This document shows positions 45,348 to 54,770 of a DNA stretch of 64,000 bases, piece after piece. The DNA is from JACCXM01 sp046328335. GTDB lineage: Bacteria; Chloroflexota; Chloroflexia; Thermomicrobiales; UBA6265. Every line of letters starts with the position of its first letter. The first letter of the stretch is position 1. The stretch covers positions 1 to 64,000 of the forward strand of contig JAXLWU010000026.1 in NCBI GenBank assembly GCA_046328335.1, given 5' to 3'. A model generated the notes under the pieces. It ran no database searches, had not been told where the DNA came from, and saw only the letters and a list, made by a program, of their open reading frames with translations. The translations under genes and the position numbers were made by a program.

Positions 45348-47666
45348 TCAATACCGAATCTGATTGAACAGCGGCACGAGATCGTTCCGGATGTAGAGGG
45401 TGTACTTGTACGAATCGATGCGCACCGGCAGATCGCGATACATCACCAGCCGGTAGAGTCCCTGCTGGCCATCCATAGTCAGGAGGTGAGAAAGACTCTC
45501 ACCGACCGAGGCGGCGATATCGATCACTCCGTGTGGCTGATCGGCCGATTTCCAGGCGGAGCGGCCGGGGTTGAGTTCCGGCGCGATGGCGAAATCGCGA
45601 TAGACCGGATCCTCCGGAAACCACCAGCGCAGCACGTACTCCTGAGCGGTGTAGCCGTGCAGATACGGCTCGACTGAATAGCGGTTGTCGCCACCGACCA
45701 GGACAATCGGGGCATTCTCCGGGGGGCCGGACATGACTCCGCCGTAGAGACGGCGGTTGGGGAAATCGCGCAGATACCACTGCATCGGCCAGGAGACCCC
45801 ATTGCCGTCGTCGTACCAGATTTCGAGATCATTGTTGCCGTAGAGGAGCTCGGAGAGGGTCGTCAGTTCACCGGTCATGCGCTGGATGTCGGGCGAGGTC
45901 TGGGTGTAGACCAGCATGTCCTTTGGGATGTCCCCCTCCTGGTAGACCAGACGCCAGGCGGCGTGGATCTGGGCCAGCGCGAGGAGGAGCGTCAGCGCGG
46001 CGAGAGCCGGTTGCGCCGCCAGCCGCGCCCCACGGCGCAACCAGACCAGCCCGATGGCGACGAGACCGGCAGCAGGCGGCACGGCGAGCAGCCACCAGTG
46101 GGACCGGGCCCAGTCCGGCAGGGCGCGCACCCACCCGCCGGTGACGCTGGCGGGAACGAATTGGCCGAAGGTCAGCGGCGCGGCGATGAGGAACCAGGTC
46201 GTCGCCAGGGCGATCAAGCCGCCGCAGAGCAACCACTCGGGGGTGCCCCAGCCGGGAGCGCGGACGAGGCGGCCATCGCTGACGCTGACGGGCCGCCAGC
46301 GATCCGCCACCTCCCCCACCAGCGCGGCTGCCAGCAGGATGGCGGGCAGGGTGATGTGGGTCACCAGCCAGGGCATCTTCTCACCCGCCCAGGAGAGCGC
46401 GAGCAGGATGCCGGCGAACCAGACGGCGAGAAAGATCTGGAACACGAAGCGCGGCCCGGCCACACGACGGCCTAGCCCGACCAGGATGGTGCGCCAGCCG
46501 ATCACTATCGAGGCGACGAGCCCGAAGAGCGCGGCCATGAATTCGTACTGGGGGAAAAGAAGCAGGTAATAGAACCAGGGTTGCTCCCCGCGGCGGTAAT
46601 CGTGCTGCCCGAGCCAGTAGAGAAGGGTGCCGTCGGTGGCGATCGTGCCGGTGGCCAACCCGCCGAGATTGGTGAAGAGGGTGGTGAAGAGGACGACAAA
46701 GATCCCGATGCCGACGATGAGGGCCCAGGAGAGTCCGACGTGGTCGCGCCACGCCTCGCGCACCGCGGCGGTGACGCTCTGGTCCGGGGCGTCGCCGAAG
46801 AGAGCCATGGGCCACCCCTCGGCAATCAGGGCCGGATCGCGACGCCGGCGCATGATCAGGACGATGGCGGCGACGGTCACCACGGCGAGAAGCAGGAGGG
46901 CAATGGTCAACGGGTGGGTGAGGAGGTCACGGTAGAAGGCGCGTTGCTCCTCCGGGGTTGGCGATGACCAGGGAATGGCTGGCAGCGGCTGCCCGAGCGC
47001 GTCGGGCAGGATCGCGACGAGCGCGACGGCGATGATCCCGGAGAGGGCCAGCACCGGGGTCAGCACCCGCAGCCGCCCCCAGAGGAGGGCGCCGCCAATC
47101 ACGGCGAGAAAGATGGCCAGGATGCCGAAAAAGATCTCGTGGTTGGCGACGAGCAGGCCGATTGTGGCGCCGATCCCGATCAACCAGCCGCGCGACGGCT
47201 TTTCGATATAGCGGACGATGGCGATAAAGAGGAGTAGAGCGCCGGTCACCGTGAAGATATCGTGCCGAATATAGCGGCTCTGATACAGCAGTGATGGTGA
47301 GATCAGCAGCATTGTCGAGGCGGCGAGCGCGCCCCAGCGGCCAAGATGATGCGCTCCCCGCAGGAGAATCGGCAGCATGACCAGGATCACGCCGAACACG
47401 GCGGGCGCCACGCGGCTGGTGACGTCCGAGGCACCGAACAGGAGATAAACGAGCGCGTTGAGGTGGAAGAGGAGCGGGCCGTGCATCAATGGATCGTGGG
47501 TATAGCCCTGCCCGGTGGCGAGCAGCCACGAGTAGTAGGCGTGGAGACTCTCGTCGTGGTGGAGCGCGCGCGAACCCAGGTCCCAGAAGCGGGTCAACAG
47601 CGCGGCAAGGAAGATGACGGCGTACAGTGCCATCTCCAGCGTGATCGCGCCGGAAACGACCGGCAT
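45348..47666 (-). CDS. Agl23-like (TIGR03663-type) flippase-associated membrane protein
   Basis: A multi-pass membrane protein of the flippase activity-associated Agl23 family, related to GT39 mannosyltransferases. The first extracytoplasmic loop carries LHHDESLHAYYSWLLATGQG and YTHDPLMHGPLLFHLNALVY, the family hallmark, and HDIFTVTGALLLFIAIVRYI follows. About 12 hydrophobic segments fill residues 10-560, and the final 190 residues are a soluble extracytoplasmic domain (EIWYDDGNGVSWPMQWYLRD). The start is uncertain: ATG at 47666 lacks a clear ribosome binding site and the open frame continues upstream, so a GTG near 47840 is possible. It is the first gene of a two-gene operon with its NHL-bearing paralogue. 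Confidence 0.8.
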   Translation of the reverse strand: MPVVSGAITLEMALYAVIFLAALLTRFWDLGSRALHHDESLHAYYSWLLATGQGYTHDPLMHGPLLFHLNALVYLLFGASDVTSRVAPAVFGVILVMLPILLRGAHHLGRWGALAASTMLLISPSLLYQSRYIRHDIFTVTGALLLFIAIVRYIEKPSRGWLIGIGATIGLLVANHEIFFGILAIFLAVIGGALLWGRLRVLTPVLALSGIIAVALVAILPDALGQPLPAIPWSSPTPEEQRAFYRDLLTHPLTIALLLLAVVTVAAIVLIMRRRRDPALIAEGWPMALFGDAPDQSVTAAVREAWRDHVGLSWALIVGIGIFVVLFTTLFTNLGGLATGTIATDGTLLYWLGQHDYRRGEQPWFYYLLLFPQYEFMAALFGLVASIVIGWRTILVGLGRRVAGPRFVFQIFLAVWFAGILLALSWAGEKMPWLVTHITLPAILLAAALVGEVADRWRPVSVSDGRLVRAPGWGTPEWLLCGGLIALATTWFLIAAPLTFGQFVPASVTGGWVRALPDWARSHWWLLAVPPAAGLVAIGLVWLRRGARLAAQPALAALTLLLALAQIHAAWRLVYQEGDIPKDMLVYTQTSPDIQRMTGELTTLSELLYGNNDLEIWYDDGNGVSWPMQWYLRDFPNRRLYGGVMSGPPENAPIVLVGGDNRYSVEPYLHGYTAQEYVLRWWFPEDPVYRDFAIAPELNPGRSAWKSADQPHGVIDIAASVGESLSHLLTMDGQQGLYRLVMYRDLPVRIDSYKYTLYIRNDLVPLFNQIRY

Positions 47667-48023
47667 GGTGTCTGGATTTGGGCGAGCGACGACGCGCGAT
47701 GGCCCGCGGCCATTGGGGCCGGGAGTGGCTTCGGCGGAAAGTGGATGGGAGGGGAGTGGGCGCTCCGTCGCAGAGGGGAGCGTTGTCTCGGCCGGCGGTA
47801 TCGCCTGTCCCACGCGGGCGTTCCTCGGTACGTGCACATGCGCCCGGCGGGCCAGCGGGGCGTCTGCCGAGTATACGCATGGAGATGTACGGAGGTTCCG
47901 GGGCCAGGCGGGTGGCAGGTGTCGGGTGGCAGGTGTCGGGTGTCGGGGGTCGGGGGGAGGCGGGAGTCGGATGGGTTGCGGGTGGACTACTGTTGCCCCT
48001 GACTTGGGAAGGGGAGGAGTGAA
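47667..48023. repeat. Divergent promoter region with a GT-rich low-complexity tract
   Basis: Between 47905 and 47985 the + strand carries repeated GGTGGCAGGTGTCGGGTGGC-like units, another low-complexity tract. The left part may be coding if the upstream start of the neighbour is used. Confidence 0.45.
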
Positions 48024-48635
48024 ATGGCGAGATTGATGATCGATCCCGATGACGTCGCGATCGTCGTGATCGATGTGCAACCCTACTTTCTCGACGGCTG
48101 GATGGCGGGCGCATGTGAACCTCTCTTCGCGCGCCTGGAGTTCCTGCTGGCGCTGGCGACGGTCTACGACCTCCCCCTGCTGGCGACGTTCGAGCAGCCG
48201 ATTGCCGTCAAGGGGTGGCTGCCGGAGCGGCTGGAGCCGTTCTTTCCGGCGCACGGCGAGCGCTACACGAAGGAAACGTTCAACTGCTGTGGCGAGCCAC
48301 CGATCGTGGCGGCGGTTGAACGCCTGGATCGCGCACAGATCGCGGTTGCCGGCGGCGAGACCGATGTCTGCGTGCTGCAATCGGTGCTCGGTCTGATCGG
48401 GGCGGGGAAGCAGGTCTTTCTCCTGGAGGACGTGCTCTTCAGTTCAGAACCTCAGGTGGGGCCGGCGATCCGGCGCATGGAAGCGGCCGGGGCGATTCCA
48501 TCGACCGTCAAGACCCTCAACTATGAACTGCGCCGGTCGGTCGCCGCGCCGCGGGCGGAGCGATCCGATCGCCTGCCGTCCGGGTTGACCCTGCCCGCGC
48601 CCGAGGAATTGCCGGTCTGGACGCCGGGATGGTGA
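48024..48635 (+). CDS. Isochorismatase-like cysteine hydrolase
   Basis: A cytoplasmic cysteine hydrolase of the isochorismatase superfamily, 203 residues. The catalytic triad is visible: Asp17 in VVIDVQPYF, Lys83 in YTKETFNCC and Cys116 in AGGETDVCVLQSV. Members hydrolyse isochorismate, nicotinamide, ureidoacrylate and similar amides; the substrate is undecided. GGGAGGAG precedes the ATG by a few bases. The last 30 residues are a Pro/Arg-rich tail without known role. It is divergent from the Agl23-like operon and followed by the M13 peptidase. Confidence 0.9.
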   Translation: MARLMIDPDDVAIVVIDVQPYFLDGWMAGACEPLFARLEFLLALATVYDLPLLATFEQPIAVKGWLPERLEPFFPAHGERYTKETFNCCGEPPIVAAVERLDRAQIAVAGGETDVCVLQSVLGLIGAGKQVFLLEDVLFSSEPQVGPAIRRMEAAGAIPSTVKTLNYELRRSVAAPRAERSDRLPSGLTLPAPEELPVWTPGW

Positions 48636-48774
48636 CACCGGCGCCGGATGCGGCGCGTTACCGCGAAGGGAAGCGAACACGACTGGCGGAAGCAGCCGCG
48701 GCGACGACATGGCCAGCGCGTTATGTTGTACCCTCTGCGCTGCCCGCCGCACGACGACGATGCGGAGTACCACA

Positions 48775-50853
48775 ATGGTTCAACGAGTCTGGGTGCTGAT
48801 CGCCTTGGCGGTGACCCTCGCGATCGGATTTCCCGGGGTATTGGCGGCACAGGAAGCGACGCCGCAAGCCGAGGCCACCCCCGTTTCCAGTCCAGCGCAC
48901 GGGGCCCTGCTCCCGGTCATGGACCTCTCGGTCCAGCCGGGGGAGGATTTCTATCGCTACGCCACGGGTGGCTGGCAGGACAGCCACACCATTCCGCCCG
49001 ACGAGGCGCACTACAGCACTACCACCGAGTTGCGCGATCGGACGATCGAGCAACTCCTCGGCCTGCTCGACCACCTGAAGAATTCGGACGAGTTGGTCGT
49101 CGGCTCGGATGAGTGGAAAGCGGTCCAACTCTTCGCCCAGGCGATGGACATGAAGACCCGGAACGCCATCGGCCTGGAACCGATCCAGGCCGATCTGGAC
49201 GACATCGACGCCCTCGCCAATCTGGACGAGATGTACGCCTTCGTGCGCGACGGGTTCGTCAACCGGTTCGTCTACGGGTTCTACGGTCTCGATGTCGGGA
49301 CCGACCTCGCCGACAGTTCCCGCTACGCGGTCTGGTACAGCGGTCCATCGCTCGGCCTGCCGAATCGCGATTACTACTGGGTCGACGACGAGCACTACGC
49401 AGCGATCCGGGACGCCTACAACGCGATGAACGCGAAGTTTCTCGAGGCTGCCGGGTACGACCCGGATCAGGCCGCGGCAGCGGCGGCGAAGGTCTACGAC
49501 CTCGAAAAGCGCCTTGCCGAACCGATTCTCCGTCCGGAGGATTTCAACGACCCGGCCAACTACTACCACCCGCACCCGGTCGCCGATCTGCTCGCGGCGA
49601 ATCCTGATTTCGATTGGCCGGCGCTCCTGGAGACGCTGGGCATCCCCGATCAGAAGACGATCGTGGTCCCTGAGGAGAAGTACCTGACGGCGGTCGATGC
49701 GATCATCGCCGACACCGATCTCCAGACGCTCAAGGACTACCTGAAGCTGCAAGTGCTCCAGAATTCGGCGCCGGCCCTGACCGACGAGTTGGGCAAGATC
49801 TCCTTCGATTTCTACGGCACCACGCTGAACGGGGTCGAGGAGCAGCGGCCGCTGAACGAACGGGCGCTCGGGTTCGTCAACGGACGGCTGGGCTTTGCCC
49901 TCGGCAAACTCTACGTCGATGAGTACTTCCCGCCGGAGGCCAAGGCGCAGATCGAAGAACTGACGAAGAACGTGATCGCCGCGGCGCGGCAGCGGATCGA
50001 GGCGGTCGCGTGGATGTCGCCCGACACCAAGGAGACCGCGCTCGCCAAACTCGACGCGATGCGGGTCAAGGTCGGCTACCCCGATGAGTGGCGCACCTAC
50101 GAGGGCGTCAACATCGAGGAGACGTTGCCGCAGACGTTGCTGAGCGCGAGCATTGCGGAGGCGAAGCGCGATTTCGGCCGCGTCAACGACCCGGTCGATC
50201 GCGAGGAGTGGGGGATGTTGCCGCAGACGGTCAACGCCTACTACTCCCCGACCAACAACGAGATCGTCTTCCCGGCGGCGATCCTGCAATCCCCGAATTT
50301 CGATTACCAGGCGGATCCCGCCTTCAATTACGGGAACATCGGCGCGACGATCGGGCACGAGATCACGCACGGTTTCGATCAGGGCGGGTCCCAGTTCGAT
50401 GCCAAGGGCAATCTCGTCAATTGGTGGACCGATCAAGACCGCGCCAGTTTCAACGCCCTCCGCGAGAAGCTCGCCGCGCAGTACGACACGATCGAAGTGC
50501 TGCCGGGGCTCGACGTCAACGGCAACCTGACCATCGGCGAGAACATCGCCGACCTCGGCGGGTTGCAAATCGCGCATGACGCCCTGCTGGCGGAGTTGGC
50601 AAAGAACGGCGATCCCGGTCTGATCGAAGGGTTGACCCAGGAGCAGCGCTTCTTCATCTCCTTCGCCTATGGCTGGGTCGATCTGGCCCGGGACGAAGCG
50701 ATCCGGACGCAGGTGCAGACGGACGAGCACGCGCCGGCGTCGGTGCGCGCGGTCCAGCCCTCGCGCAACATGGAAGCGTTCTTCGATGCGTTCGGCATCG
50801 GTCCGGACGACCCGGAATATCTGGCGCCGGATCAACGCATCGTCATCTGGTAG
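48775..50853 (+). CDS. M13 family zinc metallopeptidase (neprilysin/PepO-like), exported
   Basis: A zinc endopeptidase of the M13 family, 692 residues. A signal peptide (VQRVWVLIALAVTLAIGFPG, cleavage near AAQE) exports it. The zinc site GHEITHGFDQGG puts the HExxH near residue 528, and GENIADLGGLQIA gives the third ligand Glu. Upstream NAYYSPTNNEIVFPAAILQ is the substrate-binding signature; the N-terminal domain begins DLSVQPGEDFYRYATGGWQ. The C-terminal Trp ends IVIW, as in the family. ATG at 48775 is chosen over an upstream ATG at 48709 because the signal peptide begins there and GGAG precedes it. Confidence 0.93.
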   Translation: MVQRVWVLIALAVTLAIGFPGVLAAQEATPQAEATPVSSPAHGALLPVMDLSVQPGEDFYRYATGGWQDSHTIPPDEAHYSTTTELRDRTIEQLLGLLDHLKNSDELVVGSDEWKAVQLFAQAMDMKTRNAIGLEPIQADLDDIDALANLDEMYAFVRDGFVNRFVYGFYGLDVGTDLADSSRYAVWYSGPSLGLPNRDYYWVDDEHYAAIRDAYNAMNAKFLEAAGYDPDQAAAAAAKVYDLEKRLAEPILRPEDFNDPANYYHPHPVADLLAANPDFDWPALLETLGIPDQKTIVVPEEKYLTAVDAIIADTDLQTLKDYLKLQVLQNSAPALTDELGKISFDFYGTTLNGVEEQRPLNERALGFVNGRLGFALGKLYVDEYFPPEAKAQIEELTKNVIAAARQRIEAVAWMSPDTKETALAKLDAMRVKVGYPDEWRTYEGVNIEETLPQTLLSASIAEAKRDFGRVNDPVDREEWGMLPQTVNAYYSPTNNEIVFPAAILQSPNFDYQADPAFNYGNIGATIGHEITHGFDQGGSQFDAKGNLVNWWTDQDRASFNALREKLAAQYDTIEVLPGLDVNGNLTIGENIADLGGLQIAHDALLAELAKNGDPGLIEGLTQEQRFFISFAYGWVDLARDEAIRTQVQTDEHAPASVRAVQPSRNMEAFFDAFGIGPDDPEYLAPDQRIVIW

Positions 50854-50868
50854 GTCGTAAGGCGCGCT

Positions 50869-50900
50869 GGCCTCGCGCCCAGGTCTCTGGGTGCGAGGCC
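50869..50900 (+). terminator. 14-bp hairpin after the M13 peptidase gene
   Basis: GGCCTCGCGCCCAG and CTGGGTGCGAGGCC pair with one wobble around GTCT, 15 bases past the stop. Confidence 0.65.
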
Positions 50901-51057
50901 ATTGTTGGTCAAGCCGCGGTTCCGCCGGTCGGGATACCGGTTAGGCGCGTGAAGAGAACCTGGAGCAAAAACGTTCCGTTTGCCAGAGGTGCGGTGGACA
51001 GCGAGCGCGACGGCCGGAACGGAAGTTGACCCACCGAATTGAGCAAGAGCTGAGTAG

Positions 51058-51594
51058 TTATGATGTCGGCGTCGCCGACTGATCCGCGGGCGCTGCCGCC
51101 GCTTCGACATCTTGACGGATATCGAAGCTGATGAAGACGACCATCTCTGGGCCATCGTTGCGTACTTCGCCCCCGAGGAAGGGGGTCCAGACGAAGCCAT
51201 CCCCTGGCCCCAACCGGGTCTCGGTTCCGGCGGCGAGCGTCTCCGTTGCCTCGGCACCAGGCGTTGCCTGACGCGAAGCGCGGGCCACGACGATATCGCC
51301 GCTGAAGTTGCGCAATGTCATGGTGCCCGATTCGATGATCCACAACCCGAGTCCCGGGTCCCCCGGTGGGTAGGCGAGGACCGATCCCGGTGGGAAATCG
51401 ACGCGAAAGTAGTTGACCGCCGCTGGCGGCGGCACCAGGGACGGGAGGATCCCGAGATTCGTCTGTGCGACCGTAATGTCTCCCGTTACCACCATCTCCG
51501 GGGTCGCCTCCTCCTCCTGGGCGGCAACACAGGGGATCACCATGCAGGCGAGCAGCACGACGATGAGCGATGTGAGGGCGGCGAGACGTCGCAT
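51058..51594 (-). CDS. Exported cupin-like protein
   Basis: An exported protein of 178 residues. The signal peptide is RRLAALTSLIVVLLACMVIP ending near VAAQ. The rest has a cupin-like core: VNYFRVDFPPGSVLAYPPGD, GLWIIESGTMTLRN, then a Gly-rich LAAGTETRLGPGDGFVWTPF and DGPEMVVFISFDI. Metal-ligand histidines of classical cupins are missing, so this may be a non-enzymatic member. A similar segment sits in the extracytoplasmic half of the neighbouring anti-sigma-like protein, suggesting shared ancestry. ATG at 51594 has AAGGA upstream; the longer frame from 51690 is rejected. Confidence 0.7.
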   Translation of the reverse strand: MRRLAALTSLIVVLLACMVIPCVAAQEEEATPEMVVTGDITVAQTNLGILPSLVPPPAAVNYFRVDFPPGSVLAYPPGDPGLGLWIIESGTMTLRNFSGDIVVARASRQATPGAEATETLAAGTETRLGPGDGFVWTPFLGGEVRNDGPEMVVFISFDIRQDVEAAAAPADQSATPTS

Positions 51595-51768
51595 GATGAC
51601 CGTCCTTCCTGAGTTACAGCATCGGCTTACAGCAGATCTACGTCGGTGCCATCCGATCGGCATGTCCGTACAATGCACCTGGGTGCTCATCGAAGTCGAC
51701 CGTAGTTTTTGCGGATTTATTGCCGATGTCTGCGCCTCGGATACCCCGACAATCCTGACCGGTCGGCA

Positions 51769-53856
51769 TCACGGTGAAGTTGAAACTGGAGGTGCCGCGA
51801 ACACCTGGACGCGATGGTTGCCCTCATCACTGACATACAGTGCGCCGTCTGGTCCGAAGGCGAGAAAGAAGGGATGCTGGAACTGTCCCGGCTCGGATCC
51901 CGACGCACCTACGACCTCGAGCGAAGAGCCATCCGGGGCGAACCGCTGCACGCGATCGCCGCCGTATTCGGCTACGGCGAGATTGCCAGCGGCATCGATT
52001 GCGATACCCTGCGGGTTCCGCATCTCCCCGGGTTGATCGCCGATACCGCCGATGCTGGTGAACGCGGTGCCGTCCGGATGGAAACCGATGATGCGATGCA
52101 GCACTTCATCGGTGACCCATACCGTGCCATCATCGCTGATGGCCACATCCGCGGGGCCGGCAAGAGGTTCGCCGCCACCTTTCGTGCCGTCCCAGGCAGC
52201 GAGGAAGCGACCCTCCGCGTCAAAGACTTGCACGCGGTGGTTCCCGTAGTCGGCGACGTACATCTGGCCCGCACGGTCGATACCAATACCATTCGGATAG
52301 AGAATCTCTCCTTGCTCCGAACCCAGTTTCCCCCAGCCGCGGACATAGGTTCCATCAGGAGTGAACTCCTGGATGCGCCCGAGATTGGGGTCGAGGATGA
52401 AGAGGTGACCATTTGGCCCTATGGCGAGATCCGCCCAGGAATTGCTGCCGAATTCGAACTGTCCTGGCGACGTCCCCGATTCGCCCCACGCATCAGCCGG
52501 GGTACCGTCCGCGGTAAAGACACGGACCTGATCGCGGTCAGCATCGACAAGATAAACGGTACCGTCATCGCCGACTGCAATCCCTGACGGGCGCTGCAAT
52601 GGATCGCTCCCGCCAGTGATCTCGCCGGCGGCGCCATATGACGTCGCCTTCGAGAGTGCGGGTAGGGGCGTACCCGGATCAGAACCGGCCGGAGCAAACG
52701 TCAGCACATAGGCGATGGCGGTCTTGCGTCCTACGTTGACGATCTTGCCACTCGGCTGACTGGCGACCGAGGGCCCGACTATGGGTGACCCGTCTGCATT
52801 GGTAAGCGCGGCCAGAGCGTACTGGCGTCCCAGCGCCGGCGGAGGAACACTTGCCTTCGATTTGAGTTCGATGCGTTGCAGGCGAATCTGTGCCGCGCCG
52901 TCTGGCACCACGATGCCGGGCGCTCCCGGGACGGGTTGGTCGAGTACGTATCTCCCTTCGATCCAGGCGCTTGGCATGGGGCTATTGAGGTAGCCGCCGG
53001 AACTGTCGACATTGGCGAGTACCCAAACCAGGATGTGGCTAGGCGTCGTGGATGGATTGGTAGCCGCAAACTCCATTTCGTTGTGCGCCATCCAGGTATC
53101 GCCTGCCGAGAGCGTCACCTCGGTCGCCGCGGGAATTTCCTCGGGCACCGTACTTCCGGCCCGCACAACCTGGGTTGCGGCCGCGGCGCGCATAGTGATA
53201 TCGCCGTCCACCACAAAGTGGATCCGCAACCCCGGCTGGCCCTCACTGTTGGCCGCTAGCCAACGCCCGGTGCTGCCAGCCGGACTCGTGGCGAAATCAA
53301 AGACGGCGGAGATATTCTCCCCGCGCGGCAATTGATCTGGTGGAATCGTCAGGTCGAACAGCGTTTCCGCTGCAGCCGTGGTGGTGGCCGGCGTCGCGAC
53401 TGCCGGAAGCATCGCTGGAAGGGGAGATGGATCGGCCCCCTGCCAGAGTCTGGGCCAGGAGCCGGAGGCGACGAGACCGATCGTGAGGGCGAGGACGAGG
53501 ACTGCGGCGGTCGCGAGGAACCCCGGGATCGCGCGCCAGCTGACAGGGCTGGTCGGGAGCATCGCTCCCCGGGCGTGACTCCCGTTGGGGCTGAACGCTT
53601 CCACTCGGGACCACGGCAATGGCGTCAACGTTGGTGCTGTCATGTCGCTCTCCTCCGTCAGTCGCGGCTGCAACTGCTGCCACACCCGATTTCGCGCCGC
53701 CGCGGAGTGCGGCGGTGTCCCCCAGGTCATCATTCGCGTGACGAACGCGGCCGTCTCGGGATTGAGTGGTCCGGGGTCAGCGGGATCACCCGTTGCCCCC
53801 AGCGCATCCCAAAAGCGGTCGAGATCCGTTGCCTGCTGGTGCTCGCTGGGGTTCAT
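51769..53856 (-). CDS. Membrane anti-sigma-like sensor with cupin-like and NHL propeller domains
   Basis: A 695-residue protein co-encoded with an ECF sigma factor. Residues 1-100 are cytoplasmic, with no zinc-anti-sigma HxxxCxxC motif; one membrane helix (GFLATAAVLVLALTIGLVAS) lies near residue 120. Outside are a cupin-like region about residues 165-300 (HFVVDGDITMRAAAATQVVR, AGDTWMAHNEMEFAA) and at least five NHL repeats from residue 430 (LQRPSGIAVGDDGTVYLVDA, NPQGIAIDAAGNLAVAEYGG, HPFFLAFGPDGALYVSDEGN). Its ATG overlaps the sigma stop by four bases, so the protein is likely the partner that holds the sigma factor and senses an outside signal. This role is inferred from gene order. Confidence 0.7.
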   Translation of the reverse strand: MNPSEHQQATDLDRFWDALGATGDPADPGPLNPETAAFVTRMMTWGTPPHSAAARNRVWQQLQPRLTEESDMTAPTLTPLPWSRVEAFSPNGSHARGAMLPTSPVSWRAIPGFLATAAVLVLALTIGLVASGSWPRLWQGADPSPLPAMLPAVATPATTTAAAETLFDLTIPPDQLPRGENISAVFDFATSPAGSTGRWLAANSEGQPGLRIHFVVDGDITMRAAAATQVVRAGSTVPEEIPAATEVTLSAGDTWMAHNEMEFAATNPSTTPSHILVWVLANVDSSGGYLNSPMPSAWIEGRYVLDQPVPGAPGIVVPDGAAQIRLQRIELKSKASVPPPALGRQYALAALTNADGSPIVGPSVASQPSGKIVNVGRKTAIAYVLTFAPAGSDPGTPLPALSKATSYGAAGEITGGSDPLQRPSGIAVGDDGTVYLVDADRDQVRVFTADGTPADAWGESGTSPGQFEFGSNSWADLAIGPNGHLFILDPNLGRIQEFTPDGTYVRGWGKLGSEQGEILYPNGIGIDRAGQMYVADYGNHRVQVFDAEGRFLAAWDGTKGGGEPLAGPADVAISDDGTVWVTDEVLHRIIGFHPDGTAFTSIGGIGDQPGEMRNPQGIAIDAAGNLAVAEYGGDRVQRFAPDGSSLEVVGASGSEPGQFQHPFFLAFGPDGALYVSDEGNHRVQVFAAPPVSTSP

Positions 53857-54470
53857 CGCGCGTCCCTCTCCAGGAGCAGGCGGAGCTCGCCGCGCAGGCG
53901 AGCCACGGCACGGTGCTGGAGCATCTTGATGGCCTCGTGACTGCGCCCGAGTTCGTGGGCGATCTCCCGCCCACTCCACCCTGCCAGGCGCAGTTCCATC
54001 GCCCGCCGCTGATCCGGTGGCAACTGGGCCAACGCGGTCCACAGCGCGTGGTGCTCGAGCGCGGCCAGGGCAGCGGTCTCCGGCCCCGCGGCGGAATCGA
54101 TCACGTCCTGCATGGTTTCGTCTGAAAAGTCCGGTGGCCGCGCGAGCCGCTCCTTGGTCACGACGTTGTGGGCGATGGTAAAGAGCCAGGACCGAAAGCG
54201 GCCCTGCTCCTGGTAGCGATCGGCGGCTTCCAGCACCTGAACAAAGATCTGTTGCGTGGCATCCTCGGCCCGAGACGCGCTGCCGAGCCGGACGAAGCAG
54301 TAGCGATAGAGCACATCGAAATAGCGGTCATAGAGCTGGGCGAACGCCTGTCGATCGCGTTGGACAGCAGCCATCAGGGCGGCATCGCCCTCGGCGACCG
54401 GGTACTGGCGACGGTGGAGGCGAGGGACGACGGTGCCCACGGCCTTGCTTTCACGACGAACGGCGATCAC
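53853..54470 (-). CDS. ECF sigma factor (RpoE-like)
   Basis: An extracytoplasmic-function sigma factor of 205 residues. Region 2 spans FAQLYDRYFDVLYRYCFVRL to DATQQIFVQVLEAADRY and FRSWLFTIAHNVV, and region 4 spans LAQLPPDQRRAMELRLAGWS and IAHELGRSHEAIKMLQHRAV. There is no region 3 or C-terminal extension. The GTG start at 54470 has only a closely spaced GGAG; a GTG about 11 codons later is possible. The ATGA overlap with the downstream membrane protein indicates coupled translation. A self-regulated promoter was not identified in 54471-54770. Confidence 0.88.
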   Translation of the reverse strand: MIAVRRESKAVGTVVPRLHRRQYPVAEGDAALMAAVQRDRQAFAQLYDRYFDVLYRYCFVRLGSASRAEDATQQIFVQVLEAADRYQEQGRFRSWLFTIAHNVVTKERLARPPDFSDETMQDVIDSAAGPETAALAALEHHALWTALAQLPPDQRRAMELRLAGWSGREIAHELGRSHEAIKMLQHRAVARLRGELRLLLERDAR

Positions 54471-54770
54471 GCTCCGGTGTTATTGAGGTAAATCCGATTC
54501 TCGCAAAAAGGTAACGAATCATGACGACACCGATCGCGGAGGCAAATGACCGGGTCGCGACACCGCGTGGGATCGCATCAGTACGGTCACGCCGGACTCG
54601 ATCCCGGGTCAGCGTCGTCTCATCCTTCGTCCTTCCCTGGAGTGGAGGAACCGGCTGGACTGAGAGACAAGACGAACGGGGTGTTCGGGGAAATGGGCGG
54701 AGGCGGATTGTGGGCAGTCGTTGCCGGGGTTGCGTATCCTGACCCGCGACAAAAACGGGAGGAGCGTCTG
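54471..54770. other. Divergent promoter region, no gene seen
   Basis: These 300 bases separate the sigma factor from the glutaminyl cyclase gene. Frames that extend the latter upstream are rejected because its ribosome binding site and signal peptide start at the right end. Confidence 0.5.

Noticed and set aside
47666..48380. Upstream extension of the Agl23-like frame to 48380
   Set aside because: It runs antisense through the isochorismatase gene and a low-complexity tract; only the part after about 47840 might be real.
48721..50835. 704-codon minus-strand frame opposite the M13 peptidase
   Set aside because: It is antisense to a gene with an intact HExxH and signal peptide and has an Arg/Asp/Val-only composition.
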